Positions 33,526 through 42,850 of a stretch of DNA of 64,000 nucleotides are shown here, in pieces. The stretch lies in the NCBI RefSeq assembly GCF_900112695.1, contig NZ_FOMT01000006.1, positions 548,148 to 612,147 of the forward strand. Reading direction: 5' to 3'. This DNA comes from Paenibacillus catalpae (GTDB lineage Bacteria > Bacillota > Bacilli > Paenibacillales > Paenibacillaceae). Each line of letters begins with the position of its first letter. Within the stretch, counting starts at the first letter, position 1. The notes below the pieces were generated by a model. The model did not search any database and was not told the DNA's origin. It worked only from the letters and a program-made list of their open reading frames with translations. The position numbers and the translations under genes are program-made.

Positions 33526-34941
33526 GTGAGCAAATTGTGGGGCGGCCGGTTCACGAAGAAGACCGACCAATTGGTAGAGGAATATACAGCATCCATTATG
33601 TTCGATAAAGAGCTTGCGGAAGAAGACATCCAAGGCAGCCTGGCGCATGTAACGATGCTTGGCAAGCAGGGCATTCTGCCTGCAGATGACGTGGAGGCGA
33701 TCAAGGACGGGCTTCACCGCGTACTGCAGCGCATCAAACGCAATGATATCGAATTTTCTATTTCTGATGAAGACATCCATATGAATATTGAAAAAACGCT
33801 GATCGACGACGTTGGTCCGGTTGGCGGCAAGCTTCACACCGGCCGCAGCCGTAACGACCAAGTGGCAACGGACATGCACTTGTACCTGCGCAAACGCGTC
33901 GTTGAATTCGTGGATATGCTGCATAAGCTGCAATCCGCGCTGATCGAGCAGGCGAAAGCCAACATCGATACCATCGTACCGGGCTACACGCATTTGCAGC
34001 GTGCGCAGCCAATCCTGTTCGCCCATCATCTGATGGCCTACGTTTCGATGTTTGGCCGCGATCTGGAGCGTCTGCAGGACAGCTACAAGCGTATCAACAT
34101 GCTGCCGCTTGGCGCTGGCGCATTGGCGGGAACAACGTTCCCGATCGACCGTCATTTTGTCGCAAGCCAGCTGAAATTCGACCGTGTGTACGAGAACAGT
34201 CTGGATGCGGTAAGCGACCGCGATTTTATCCTGGAGTTCCTGTCCCATGCTTCGATCATCATGATGCACCTTTCGCGTCTGAGCGAAGAGCTGATCCTGT
34301 GGTCGAGCACGGAGTTCCGTTTTGTCGAGCTGGATGATGCGTTCTGCACGGGCAGCAGCATTATGCCGCAGAAGAAGAACCCGGACGTTCCGGAGCTAGT
34401 ACGCGGTAAAACCGGCCGTGTCTACGGCAACCTGGTTGGTCTGTTGACCGTACTGAAATCCTTGCCGCTTGCTTACAACAAGGATATGCAGGAAGACAAG
34501 GAAGGCATGTTCGACACGGTGAAAACGATGCAAGGCGCTTTGCAGCTGTTTGCCCCAATGATCGCGACGATGAAGGTCAACAAAGACCAAATGCGTCAAG
34601 CGGTTAACAAGGACTTCTCGAACGCGACCGACATTGCCGATTTCCTCGTTGGCAAAGGCCTGCCGTTCCGTCAAGCGCATGAAGTGATCGGCAAGACGGT
34701 ATTGTACTGCATCCAGCAGAACAAATACCTGCTTGATCTGACGCTGGAAGAGTTCAAGCAGTTCTCGCAGCTGTTCGACGACCGTATCTACAACGTGCTT
34801 CAGCCGGAGCAGGTTGTTAATGCCCGCAATGTATACGGCGGCACAGCAAAAGCACAGGTGGAGGCCGCAATCGGCCGTGCCGAGCAGGTGCTTGAGCAAA
34901 CCGCTGCCTGGGTTACGGAATACGCCGAGAAAAGCCGTTAA
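33526..34941 (+). CDS. argH: Argininosuccinate lyase
   Basis: 471 aa. It splits argininosuccinate into arginine and fumarate, the last step. The superfamily signature GSSIMPQKKNPD holds the catalytic serine loop, and TGRSRNDQVATD and VPGYTHLQRAQP are also intact. GTG 33526 follows GGGAGGGAG. A strong terminator closes the operon, and accessory DNA begins immediately after it. Confidence 0.97.
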   Translation: MSKLWGGRFTKKTDQLVEEYTASIMFDKELAEEDIQGSLAHVTMLGKQGILPADDVEAIKDGLHRVLQRIKRNDIEFSISDEDIHMNIEKTLIDDVGPVGGKLHTGRSRNDQVATDMHLYLRKRVVEFVDMLHKLQSALIEQAKANIDTIVPGYTHLQRAQPILFAHHLMAYVSMFGRDLERLQDSYKRINMLPLGAGALAGTTFPIDRHFVASQLKFDRVYENSLDAVSDRDFILEFLSHASIIMMHLSRLSEELILWSSTEFRFVELDDAFCTGSSIMPQKKNPDVPELVRGKTGRVYGNLVGLLTVLKSLPLAYNKDMQEDKEGMFDTVKTMQGALQLFAPMIATMKVNKDQMRQAVNKDFSNATDIADFLVGKGLPFRQAHEVIGKTVLYCIQQNKYLLDLTLEEFKQFSQLFDDRIYNVLQPEQVVNARNVYGGTAKAQVEAAIGRAEQVLEQTAAWVTEYAEKSR

Positions 34942-34947
34942 TCCGAA

Positions 34948-34992
34948 TAAAGACCATCAACCCGCTTTATAGCGGTGCTGATGGTCTTTTTA
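34948..34992 (+). terminator. Terminator of the arg operon
   Basis: AAAGACCATCA and TGATGGTCTTT, with an inner CCGCT/AGCGG stem, run into TTTATTTT. Confidence 0.95.
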
Positions 34993-35010
34993 TTTTCACC
35001 CGGTAACGGC

Positions 35011-35447
35011 TGAGCGTGCGTGCCCGCCTGCTGCGCGTCCGCGCACGCTCAACACGAGGCGGTACGTTGGATTCACTCCTGTAAAATTAGGCAAATAAGG
35101 ATGGAGAGCGGTGCTACACCGCCCCCTGCAACACGAGGCAGTACGTTGGATTCACTCCAGTAAAATTAGGAAAATAGGGATGGGGAGTGGTGCTACATTG
35201 GATTCACTCCAGTAAAAAGAACAGTAATGAGCCGAGATAGTCTAAGTCTGCTTCTTATACTGCATGCAGTCCAATGTAGCATAAGCTGCCGGTCGAAAAC
35301 GCCGCAATATACTGCACGAAATCCAACGTAACTCCTTCGACTATCATATAAAGTAAACACTTCCCCTCATGAGGCGGCTACATTGGATTCATTCCAGTAA
35401 AAATCAGCATATAAGGTAAGAAGTCGGTTTAGGACTACATTGAATTC
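35011..35447. repeat. Palindromic repeat island, left side of DUF559 copy 2
   Basis: Starts with a 10-bp-arm hairpin TGAGCGTGCG/CGCACGCTCA (35011-35051). TACRTTGGATTC-type units follow: forward at 35063, 35142, 35194, 35379 and, degenerate, 35436; inverted TATACTGCA...TCCAACGTA or TCCAATGTA at 35256 and 35308. The 35050 and 35129 copies form a direct repeat of period 79. The four units spanning 35142-35330 form one 189-bp composite palindrome matching 36281-36469. No gene is visible in this stretch. Confidence 0.85.
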
Positions 35448-35489
35448 GATCACCAATCAATGTGTTGGCATATTCAGAAGTCGTAGCAG

Positions 35490-36160
35490 CTACAACAATG
35501 ACTCCATTGCTCTATCGGTTAGTTCGTAACGTCGGATCTGGGTTCCGCGCTCGATTGGTTTAAGCATACCTTTGGAAGTGAGGGATTGCAGCTTATTGCG
35601 GGCAGTCCGAAAATCAATTTTCAGGTGGTCCGATACATCCTTTGGACGGATCGATCTGCTAAGCTGATAAGCATAACGTAATATTTCTTTCTCAAGCAAT
35701 AGAGTTGGATCAGGTGAAGAACTGCTGCGGAAAAGACGAGGACTAATGACATGTTGAAGCAGCATTCTGCATATCTCGGGCCGATTCTGTACATCATCAA
35801 AGGAAAAGTGGATCATGGTCCAACCCAGTCCGGTCAGGAATGTATCCCTATTTAATGAATAGCTCAATTTCTCGCGGTCCATATCTTTGACATGACTTTG
35901 GTAGCCGTCGCATTCAATGCCGAATTTACCGTAGGGTGGCAGGAAAGCAAAGTCTAAAAACTGCGATTTGCGGTTCCAATCATAGACTTCATATTCGGGA
36001 ATAAATGTTCAAAACTGCCAAACAACGGCCACCAAATGTTTTGCAGTAGCAGCTTTTCCGCATAGTTATGTCCTCGTGCTAAACGGCCCTTTCTTTCACC
36101 ACCTCTCAATTCTAAATGTTCTGTTAGAAATTGTTGATGCGCTTCTTCAAATTCAACCAA
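35490..36160 (-). pseudogene. DUF559 Vsr-like endonuclease, copy 2, frameshifted
   Basis: Minus-strand TTG at 36160 (RBS TAAGGAGGGA) opens a frame with RGGERKGRLARGHNYAEKLL and IWWPLFGSFEHLF, which closes at 35954. A -1 shift at about 36000 continues as EYEVYDWNRKSQFLDFAF, then the nuclease core GIECDGYQSHVKD and GWTMIHFSFDDVQ. The tail (IRPKDVSDHLKIDFRTARNK) looks like a winged helix. Restored length is about 223 aa. It is a paralogue of the 5799-6414 gene, broken at a different place. Function unknown; a nuclease fold is inferred. It sits between two copies of a composite palindromic repeat. Confidence 0.75.
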
Positions 36161-36171
36161 TCTAGTCCCTC

Positions 36172-36216
36172 CTTAAAAAATAAAAAAACGCCCTCAGCCA
36201 AAAGGCTAAGGACGTT
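36172..36216 (-). terminator. Terminator-like hairpin in the DUF559 copy 2 leader
   Basis: On the minus strand AACGTCCTTAGCC pairs with GGCTGAGGGCGTT around TTTT, followed by TTTTTTATTTTTT and then directly by the RBS. It could end the VanW-type transcript about 360 bp upstream, or attenuate the DUF559 gene. The identical layout at copy 1, which has no upstream gene, favours attenuation. Confidence 0.7.
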
Positions 36217-36280
36217 CTTCGTCTGCCAACAGTTTACTATATTTTTTCCAGCATGAACAGACAGTCCCCATTAAATCTAC

Positions 36281-36469
36281 TACGTTGGGTTTCTCCAGTA
36301 AAATTAGGCTAACAGGGATGGAGGGCGGTGCTAAGTTGGAGTCACTCCAGTAAAAGTAGCCAGAATGAGCCGCCAATGTCCCAAATGAGCCTATTATGCT
36401 GCATGCAATCCAATGTAGCGTATGCTGCAGGTTGAAGAATCCGCATTATACTGTAAGAAGTCCAATGTA
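36281..36469. repeat. 189-bp composite palindromic repeat, right side
   Basis: Four units in F-F-R-R order: TACGTTGGGTTTCTCC at 36281, TAAGTTGGAGTCACTCC at 36332, then inverted TATGCTGCATGCAATCC at 36395 and TATACTGTAAGAAGTCC at 36447. Spacings (51, 63, 52) mirror those at 35142-35330 (52, 62, 52), and total length is 189 bp in both. Sequence differs at many positions, so the copies are old or evolve as structures. The rest of 36217-36573 holds no gene. Confidence 0.85.
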
Positions 36470-36573
36470 GCGGCGCTAACTCTCTAAAGTGGCTCAAACC
36501 GTCGAGAGAATGTACGACTTCACTATAAGCTCGAGCTAATGGGCAAAACCGCACTATTATGCTATAGGGTGAA

Positions 36574-38001
36574 TCAGATCCCGTCTTCTACGACACCGGA
36601 GTTTTGCGAGCCTGCCGAGCCGCCGGCGCCTGGTGCAACATGGATAATAATTGGCTGTGCACGATACGTATCATGCGATACTTTCTCGCGGGAGACAGCT
36701 TTGCCGTCTTTCACAAGCGTGCGGTACGTATCAACGACATAGCCAAGAGAGCCATTCTGAACGGTAACACTCTGACCGGCTTCTAACGATTTATCCGTCA
36801 CTTTTTGCACGGCTGGCTGCACCGTCTTCACCACTTTGGATTCAATATCATAGCGGATATTTTCCGGCATGGTGCCAAACAGCTTCACCGTCAGCTTTCG
36901 GTCTTCCACAACGGTGCGGATAATCAGCTTTTTGCCGGTCGAGTTGCGGAAGCGGAAGTCGATTGCGCCGGAAGCAAAGGTGGCGTCTTGACCCTTAGGC
37001 AGATAAGCGACGGGAAGAGAGTGATTGCGCCGTTCGACGATATCGATTCCTGATACTCGGAGAATCGCATTATATAAGGTGCTGGACACCTGACAGATGC
37101 CGCCTCCGATACCGGGTACAAGCTTGCCATTAGATATAACGGGAGCTTCTTTGTAGCCATATTCCTTTTCGGTCTTTTTCACCACATCCCCGTAAGAGAA
37201 CACCTCGCCAGGTTCAAGCACCCAGTCGTTTAACACTTTAGCCGTCGATGTTACGTTAAAAGCCCGGCCTTCGGCACTCGTGGCAAAATTGGTCGTGAAC
37301 TCGATGATTTTACGGTCGATGCCTTCATCCTTCAGCTTCTCCAAAGTGATGTCCGGTTGAACGGTTTTCACTTCAAGCTGCATAGAGAGCGCCTGCTCCG
37401 GCTGCCCGCCAATCTGGCTGTCCGGGATGATAATCCAGGACGCAACCTTTTTCTCCAAAGGCTCCACATCAATACGGTAAGCATCGGTATGCGGCGTATA
37501 GACAACCTTATCGTTGCTTGCGATTGTGCGTGTGGCGTTCACCGGCTCGTTCGAGTCAATCCAGTCCCACTCGGCCCGGACGAGCTTGCCAAAGACGGCA
37601 GCATCATAGCTTTGCTTCAGCTCAAAGGAAGCCGGGAAGTGGTAACGGAACTTCGAGCGGGTCCACACATCCCCCGTACGGAGCTTTTTAATTTCCTCCC
37701 GGACCCCAATGAACTCTGCGTTATATCCGATCTCGGAAGCCCTCCACTGTTTGCTGCCCTCAGCCTTAGCTTCGGCATTGCCTTCGACGGTAATCGTCCG
37801 GCTCTCCAGCATCTGTTCATATTGATCCAGCTTCTTCAGCGCATCATCAATCGGCAAGCCCCCGACGTCTACCCCTCCGGCTGTGACCTGCTCGGGTACG
37901 GTATCCTGCCCGGCATAGTAGGACAGGGCGCCATAGCCGACTGAAGCGACTAATAGCAGCGCAAAAATAACAATGATCCATAAGTGCAGCTTTTTCCACA
38001 T
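36574..38001 (-). CDS. VanW/G5 domain cell-wall protein
   Basis: About 475 aa from ATG 38001 (MWKKLHLW), preceded by AAGGGTGG; a longer frame to 38073 has no good RBS. One N-terminal membrane segment (about 5-27) anchors it outside. A putative peptidoglycan-binding region (about 40-230) is followed by the VanW domain (FNVTSTAKVLNDWVLEPGEV; GIGGGICQVSSTLYNAIL; ERRNHS), then a G5-like domain (about 390-455) and a Gly/Ser tail. VanW proteins are linked to vancomycin operons, but most, as here, lie apart from them and have no proven activity. It is read divergently from ftsE. Confidence 0.88.
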   Translation of the reverse strand: MWKKLHLWIIVIFALLLVASVGYGALSYYAGQDTVPEQVTAGGVDVGGLPIDDALKKLDQYEQMLESRTITVEGNAEAKAEGSKQWRASEIGYNAEFIGVREEIKKLRTGDVWTRSKFRYHFPASFELKQSYDAAVFGKLVRAEWDWIDSNEPVNATRTIASNDKVVYTPHTDAYRIDVEPLEKKVASWIIIPDSQIGGQPEQALSMQLEVKTVQPDITLEKLKDEGIDRKIIEFTTNFATSAEGRAFNVTSTAKVLNDWVLEPGEVFSYGDVVKKTEKEYGYKEAPVISNGKLVPGIGGGICQVSSTLYNAILRVSGIDIVERRNHSLPVAYLPKGQDATFASGAIDFRFRNSTGKKLIIRTVVEDRKLTVKLFGTMPENIRYDIESKVVKTVQPAVQKVTDKSLEAGQSVTVQNGSLGYVVDTYRTLVKDGKAVSREKVSHDTYRAQPIIIHVAPGAGGSAGSQNSGVVEDGI

Positions 38002-38247
38002 CGTAAGACCACCCTTTCCGTTCAAAAATGACAGTGTTTCATGTATATGCAGAGGAGGAAGGCGACTTGTCACTTACTCTGTTTTCCATATTTTCGTCAT
38101 TAGGCGACAAGGCGTTTTGTCGTATAAAAGGCCAAAACTCGAGGAAAATCAACCCTTCGAACGTTTATGAGAATTGTGAAAAATGAGGAAATAAGACCCA
38201 ATGTGAAGGATTTCGTATATCCCTGTCGAAATAGTAAGGCCGAGGTG

Positions 38248-38343
38248 AAATGGCTTCCGCCGTCCATTGATAGCGGGGAGCGTTTCATTCCGGAGAATTC
38301 TAAGTCCTATTTATAAGACAAAGACTTATAAATGCTTAGAATT
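38248..38343 (+). promoter_or_regulatory. Leader element shared with degS, copy 2
   Basis: 38248-38304 matches 3517-3573 (48 of 57 columns). It then continues into a strong hairpin: AATTCTAAG (38296-38304) with CTTAGAATT (38335-38343) and TATAAG (38312) with CTTATA (38324). The ftsE start lies 23 nt downstream. The rest of 38002-38247 holds no gene, only AT-rich text suitable for divergent promoters. Confidence 0.7.
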
Positions 38344-38365
38344 TGATAAAAAACAGGATGTGATA

Positions 38366-39055
38366 ATGTTGATAGAGATGCAAGACATATGGAAGACTTA
38401 CACCGACGGTACTCACGCCCTGAAAGGCGTATCTGTCCGCATAGATCGCAACGAATTCGTGTACCTCGTCGGCCCATCCGGCGCCGGCAAATCCACCTTC
38501 ATGAAACTGATCTACCGTGAGGAAGTGCCAACGAAAGGGCAAATTTCCGTCAACGGTTTCAATATTGGCAAGCTGAAGCCTCGTAAAATCCCGTACGTTA
38601 GACGTAATATCGGCGTTATTTTCCAAGATTTCCGGCTTCTTCCGAAGCTGACGATTTATGAGAATGTAGCCTTCGCCATGGAAGTTATCGAAGCACCGCG
38701 CCGCCTGATCAAGAAGCGGACGATGGAGGTGCTCGATCTGGTCGGACTGAAACATAAGCATTCCAGCCTGCCTGCCCAGCTGTCCGGCGGTGAGCAGCAG
38801 CGTGTTGCCATTGCGCGGGCGATTGTGAATAATCCAACCGTTATCGTAGCGGATGAGCCGACCGGCAACCTTGATCCCGAGACTTCGTGGGGCATTATGA
38901 ATCTGCTCGAGGAGATCAATTTCCGCGGCGCAACGATTGTCATGGCAACGCACAACAAAGAGATCGTAAATACGATGCGCAAACGCGTCATCGCCATCGA
39001 GAACGGCAACATTGCCCGCGATGAAGCAAGAGGGGAGTACGGGTATGAAGTTTAG
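38366..39055 (+). CDS. ftsE: Cell division ABC ATPase FtsE
   Basis: 229-aa ATPase of the FtsEX complex. Walker A GPSGAGKS (about residue 37), signature LSGGEQQRVAIARAIV and Walker B VIVADEPTGNLDP are intact. FtsEX controls peptidoglycan hydrolases at the membrane; it is a mechanotransmitter rather than a transporter. I start at ATG 38366 with AGGATG upstream; the longer frame (38267) runs through the conserved leader. It overlaps ftsX by 11 nt. Confidence 0.95.
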   Translation: MLIEMQDIWKTYTDGTHALKGVSVRIDRNEFVYLVGPSGAGKSTFMKLIYREEVPTKGQISVNGFNIGKLKPRKIPYVRRNIGVIFQDFRLLPKLTIYENVAFAMEVIEAPRRLIKKRTMEVLDLVGLKHKHSSLPAQLSGGEQQRVAIARAIVNNPTVIVADEPTGNLDPETSWGIMNLLEEINFRGATIVMATHNKEIVNTMRKRVIAIENGNIARDEARGEYGYEV

Positions 39056-39962
39056 TACGCTGCTCCGCCATCTGCGCGAAGGCTTCAAGAACATCATCCG
39101 TAACGGATGGATGTCCTTCGCTTCGATCAGCTCGATCTTTTTCTCGCTCTTCCTGCTGGGCGTATTCGTATTGCTGGCGCTGAACATTAACAGCATGGCA
39201 TCTAACATTGAAAGCCAGGTGCAAATCCGCGTTTACCTGCAGACGGATATTGATCAGCAGAAAGCGAATCAGCTCGAGAACAAAATCCGCAAGCTGGCCG
39301 ACGTCAGCAAAGTCGAGTTTGTATCCAAGGAAGAAGGGCTTGAGCTTCTCCGCAAAAATCTCGGCAAGGACGGCGACGCGCTGTTAGACGGTTATGACAA
39401 GGACAGCAACCCGCTGCCGGACTCATTCACCGTTGAGGTGTTTGACCCGCAAAATATCGGCGTGACTGCAGATCAAATCAGCGCTCTGAATAATGACGAT
39501 GAGGCAAAGCCGATTACAAGCGTCAAATACGGACAAGGCACGGTTGAGAAGATGTTCAAGATTACGAATGCCATCCGCAACATCGGTCTGATCGTCGTTA
39601 TTGGCCTTGGCGTTACGGCAATGTTCCTGATCTCGACTACGATCAAGATGACGATTCTGGCAAGACGCCGGGAGATTGGCATTATGAAGCTGGTAGGGGC
39701 AACGAACTCTTTTATCCGCTGGCCATTCTTTGTAGAAGGTGCGTTAATCGGAATCGTGGCTTCAGGGATTACAACCGTGGTTGTTCTGCTGGCTTACTCG
39801 GAGCTTGTGCGTTTGAATGAAGTCGAACTGGGCTTATTGATGATTAAGCTGATTCCTGTTGCAGATTGTGGTTGGCAAATCGCAGCGCTCTTGATTGGCC
39901 TCGGCACCTTGATTGGGGTATGGGGAAGTACGATCTCGGTACGCAAATATTTGAAAGTGTAG
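39045..39962 (+). CDS. ftsX: Cell division permease FtsX
   Basis: 305 aa, four membrane segments (about 22-45, 175-200, 225-250 and 270-292) with a large outer loop (about 50-165), as in FtsX. The MacB-like end has TTIKMTILARRREIGIMKLV. ATG 39045 follows AGGGGAG and overlaps the end of ftsE, so the two are translationally coupled. The outer loop is expected to touch the hydrolase encoded next. Confidence 0.95.
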   Translation: MKFSTLLRHLREGFKNIIRNGWMSFASISSIFFSLFLLGVFVLLALNINSMASNIESQVQIRVYLQTDIDQQKANQLENKIRKLADVSKVEFVSKEEGLELLRKNLGKDGDALLDGYDKDSNPLPDSFTVEVFDPQNIGVTADQISALNNDDEAKPITSVKYGQGTVEKMFKITNAIRNIGLIVVIGLGVTAMFLISTTIKMTILARRREIGIMKLVGATNSFIRWPFFVEGALIGIVASGITTVVVLLAYSELVRLNEVELGLLMIKLIPVADCGWQIAALLIGLGTLIGVWGSTISVRKYLKV

Positions 39963-41147
39963 GTGACCGCGCAGGTGAAGGTAAAAAAACTATTTATCGT
40001 CATAACGATGTTGACCGTATTTATGTTGCAGCCTGTTGGCGGAAATGCCGCATCCTCCTTGGATAAAATCAACAAAGATCTCGCTGCAGCGAAGAAGCAG
40101 ATTGAGCAGGCGCAGCAAATCGCCAAAAATGCCGACCAGAAGAAAGAAGATATAGCAGGCAAGAAGGAAGACGCTCAGCAGGCAATCCTTAAATTGAACA
40201 AACAGCTGAATCAGGTTGCAGACAACCTGAACTATGTGCAAGACCAGGTGGATACGAAGGAAGAAGAGCTCCAGAAGGCCGGCAAAGAGCTGGTCAAGGC
40301 AGAAGAGCAGGTGAAGGAGCGGGATGCGCTGCTCCAGTCCCGTCTGAAGCTTATGTATGAGAATGGCGTTGTCTCCTATTTGGATGTTCTGTTCAGTGCA
40401 ACCAGCTTCTCTGACTTTCTTGACCGGTTCGATTCTTTGCAATCCATCCTGAGTCAAGACCGCTCGATCCTCGAACAGCACAAGAAGGATAAAGCAATGG
40501 TCGCTGAGAAGAAAGTGAACGTCGAAACGGCGCTTGGAGAAGTAAAGACCATGTATACGAAGCTCCAGAAGTACAAATCGGAGCTGAACGAAAAAGAGGA
40601 AGAGAAAGAAGTTCTGATCGCAAACTACAACAAAGAGATGGAAGAACTTGAGGACATCAGCGAGGAGCAGGAACAGCAGCTGATTGCCTTGGCGAAGAAA
40701 GTGTCGGATTTGAACAAACAGAAGAATTCGATCAAAAACCCTTATTCGGGCGGCAAGCTGGGCATGCCTATTCGTGGTACATACCGGATCAGTTCAAATT
40801 ACGGCTACCGTATCCATCCGATTACCCATGTGAAGAAGCTTCATACCGGCATCGACTTTGCAGCGAAGCAGGGGACAGATATTTATGCAGCAGAGTCGGG
40901 TATTGTTATCGTAGCCCAAGTATGGAGCGGTTACGGAAACGCAGTCATTATCGATCATGGCAACGGATTATGGACGTTGTACGGGCATATCCGCAATGGT
41001 GGCATTAAAGTAGAGAAGGGTCAGAGCGTGAAGAAAGGTCAGAAAATTGCAGAGGTCGGCAGTACGGGTAATTCGACAGGACCGCATCTCCACTTCGAAG
41101 TCCGGAAGAACGAGGCAACGGTTGATCCGGCAGGCTATTTGAAATAA
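39963..41147 (+). CDS. Coiled-coil M23 peptidoglycan hydrolase
   Basis: 394-aa exported endopeptidase of the EnvC/M23 type. A signal peptide (about 5-30) ends in GGNAAS. Long coiled coils (about 30-255) precede an M23/LytM domain (about 285-394) with zinc ligands in HTGIDFAA, HGNGLW/LYGHI and GPHLHFEVR. Position right after ftsEX and the coiled-coil build match FtsEX-activated hydrolases such as EnvC and PcsB (a CwlO-like role). GTG 39963 or GTG 39975 could be the start. Confidence 0.9.
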   Translation: MTAQVKVKKLFIVITMLTVFMLQPVGGNAASSLDKINKDLAAAKKQIEQAQQIAKNADQKKEDIAGKKEDAQQAILKLNKQLNQVADNLNYVQDQVDTKEEELQKAGKELVKAEEQVKERDALLQSRLKLMYENGVVSYLDVLFSATSFSDFLDRFDSLQSILSQDRSILEQHKKDKAMVAEKKVNVETALGEVKTMYTKLQKYKSELNEKEEEKEVLIANYNKEMEELEDISEEQEQQLIALAKKVSDLNKQKNSIKNPYSGGKLGMPIRGTYRISSNYGYRIHPITHVKKLHTGIDFAAKQGTDIYAAESGIVIVAQVWSGYGNAVIIDHGNGLWTLYGHIRNGGIKVEKGQSVKKGQKIAEVGSTGNSTGPHLHFEVRKNEATVDPAGYLK

Positions 41148-41156
41148 CTTTCTTGG

Positions 41157-41207
41157 AAGGCATACCGAGGGATGCGGAATTGTTCCGTTATTTCACGAGT
41201 ATGCCTT
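41157..41207 (+). other. Hairpin after the M23 gene
   Basis: AAGGCATAC (41157-41165) pairs with GTATGCCTT (41199-41207), with an inner CGGAA/TTCCG. The T-run is poor (CTCC follows), so it may be a weak terminator or an mRNA-stabilising hairpin. Confidence 0.5.
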
Positions 41208-41312
41208 CTCCTGCATTAGGAAGAAGCTGCAAATAAATATGGACAGACTTTCATATACTAATGAGGTTCACTTAAAATCTGGAATGGGTCAAATGATAAG
41301 GTGGTGTGGAAC

Positions 41313-42764
41313 GTGTATTTTAAAGGAAGAACCGTGTTCGTCCTTCTGCTGATGACGATGGTTGCTTCAGTGCTCGTAACGCTGACCATAGGAGATCAAG
41401 TCTTTTGGCCGGCCAACGGGAAGCAGGCTTCCTTATCCGCTGCTTCGGCAAGCGAAGGTGCCGGGCTGAGCAGGAAGGAAGAGTCGAAAATCAATGCGGT
41501 TCTGGGCTTGATTGAAACCAAGTACTTCAAGGACATAGACCGGGATGAGCTGGTAGACGGAGCTGTCAGAGGTATGATGGAATCGCTTGATGATCCTTAT
41601 TCCGTCTATATGGAGGAGGATGTCGCCAAGCAGTTTTCCGAGTCTATTGAAGGATCTTTCTCCGGAATCGGGGCAGAAGTTACGCTCGAGAAAGGGAAGG
41701 TAGTAGTCGTTGCGCCAATCAAAGGCTCACCGGCTGAACGCGCGGGACTGCTTGCCAAGGATATCGTCCTGTCGGTCAACGGCGACAAACTGGACGGTCT
41801 TACGTTAAATGATGCAGTAGCCAAAATCCGCGGCCCTAAGGGGACAAAAGCGAAGCTTCGGATCGAGCGCGTTGGGAATACCCAGCCGATTGATCTGATC
41901 CTCGTCCGTGATGATATTGATGTGGAGACGGTGTATGCCAATCTCCGAAGTGATGGTGTAGGCGTGATCGAGATTCGCCAGTTCTCACTCAACACAGCAG
42001 ACAGGTTCAAGGAAGAACTCGCCAAGCTGGAGAAGCAAGGGATGAAGGGGCTAGTCATCGATGTGCGTAATGATCCGGGTGGTGTGCTGCCGGTTGTGGT
42101 TGAAATCGCACAGCAGTTCATACCGAAGGGTGAAACAATCGTACAGGTCGAAGACCGCGACGGCCATCGGGACAAAACGGAATCGCAAGGCGGGGGCAAG
42201 ACCTATCCGATTGCGGTATTAATGAACAAGGGCAGCGCCAGTGCTTCCGAGATTCTGGCAGGAGCGCTGCAGGAACGGGCTAAGGCCGTTCTTGTCGGGG
42301 AGACTTCTTACGGCAAAGGAACGGTGCAGGTCAGCTACAACAAAACGCTGGGAGACGGCAGTCTTGTGAAAATGACGATTGCGAAATGGCTGACGCCGGA
42401 TGGCAATTGGATTCATCAGAAGGGGATTAAGCCAACGGTTGAAGTACAGCCGCCTAAGCTGTATACCGTAGCGAGACTTACGTTAAAGGATACATTGCGT
42501 AAGGATATGCTCGGGGAGCAAGTGCGGAATGCGCAGGTGATGCTGACTGGTCTTGGCTATGCTACCCAGCGGGATGACGGATACTTCAACGCCTCGACGG
42601 AACAGTCTGTGAAGAACTTCCAAAGCAATACCGGCCTGCCGGTTACAGGCGAGATCGATGCCAAGACGGCAGTTGCTTTAGAGCAAGCTGTTGTGAAGTG
42701 GATCAAGGACGAGAAGAACGATAAACAGCTGCTTGAAGCAATCCAGGCGGTCAGCAGGAAATAA
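41313..42764 (+). CDS. ctpB: Carboxy-terminal processing protease (CtpB type)
   Basis: About 483 aa. One N-terminal membrane anchor (about 5-27) leads outside. A PDZ domain (about 90-170; GSFSGIGAEVTLEKGKVVVV) precedes the S41 protease core with the catalytic Ser/Lys pair in GSASASEILAGAL and SYGKGTVQ. A C-terminal PG_binding_1 domain (about 390-465) ties it to the wall. GTG 41313 fits AAGGTGGT best; GTG at 41301 and 41304 are alternatives. Order ftsEX-ctpB-minJ matches B. subtilis, where CtpB cleaves SpoIVFA in sporulation. Confidence 0.9.
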   Translation: MYFKGRTVFVLLLMTMVASVLVTLTIGDQVFWPANGKQASLSAASASEGAGLSRKEESKINAVLGLIETKYFKDIDRDELVDGAVRGMMESLDDPYSVYMEEDVAKQFSESIEGSFSGIGAEVTLEKGKVVVVAPIKGSPAERAGLLAKDIVLSVNGDKLDGLTLNDAVAKIRGPKGTKAKLRIERVGNTQPIDLILVRDDIDVETVYANLRSDGVGVIEIRQFSLNTADRFKEELAKLEKQGMKGLVIDVRNDPGGVLPVVVEIAQQFIPKGETIVQVEDRDGHRDKTESQGGGKTYPIAVLMNKGSASASEILAGALQERAKAVLVGETSYGKGTVQVSYNKTLGDGSLVKMTIAKWLTPDGNWIHQKGIKPTVEVQPPKLYTVARLTLKDTLRKDMLGEQVRNAQVMLTGLGYATQRDDGYFNASTEQSVKNFQSNTGLPVTGEIDAKTAVALEQAVVKWIKDEKNDKQLLEAIQAVSRK

Positions 42765-42786
42765 AGAGGAAATGTCGAATTCTTAA

Positions 42787-42850
42787 AAGGTTGGCTCGCT
42801 GCTAAGGGTCAGCCTTTTATTTTATTTTATTTTATTTTATTTTATTTTAC
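42787..42850 (+). terminator. Terminator running into a TTTTA microsatellite
   Basis: AAAGGTTGGC pairs with GGTCAGCCTTT (G-U allowed), then TTTTA is repeated seven times (42815-42849). The pentanucleotide tract is a slippage-prone repeat. Confidence 0.8.

Noticed and set aside
34992..36573. CRISPR array
   Set aside because: Repeat spacing is irregular, units occur in both orientations and no cas genes are near.
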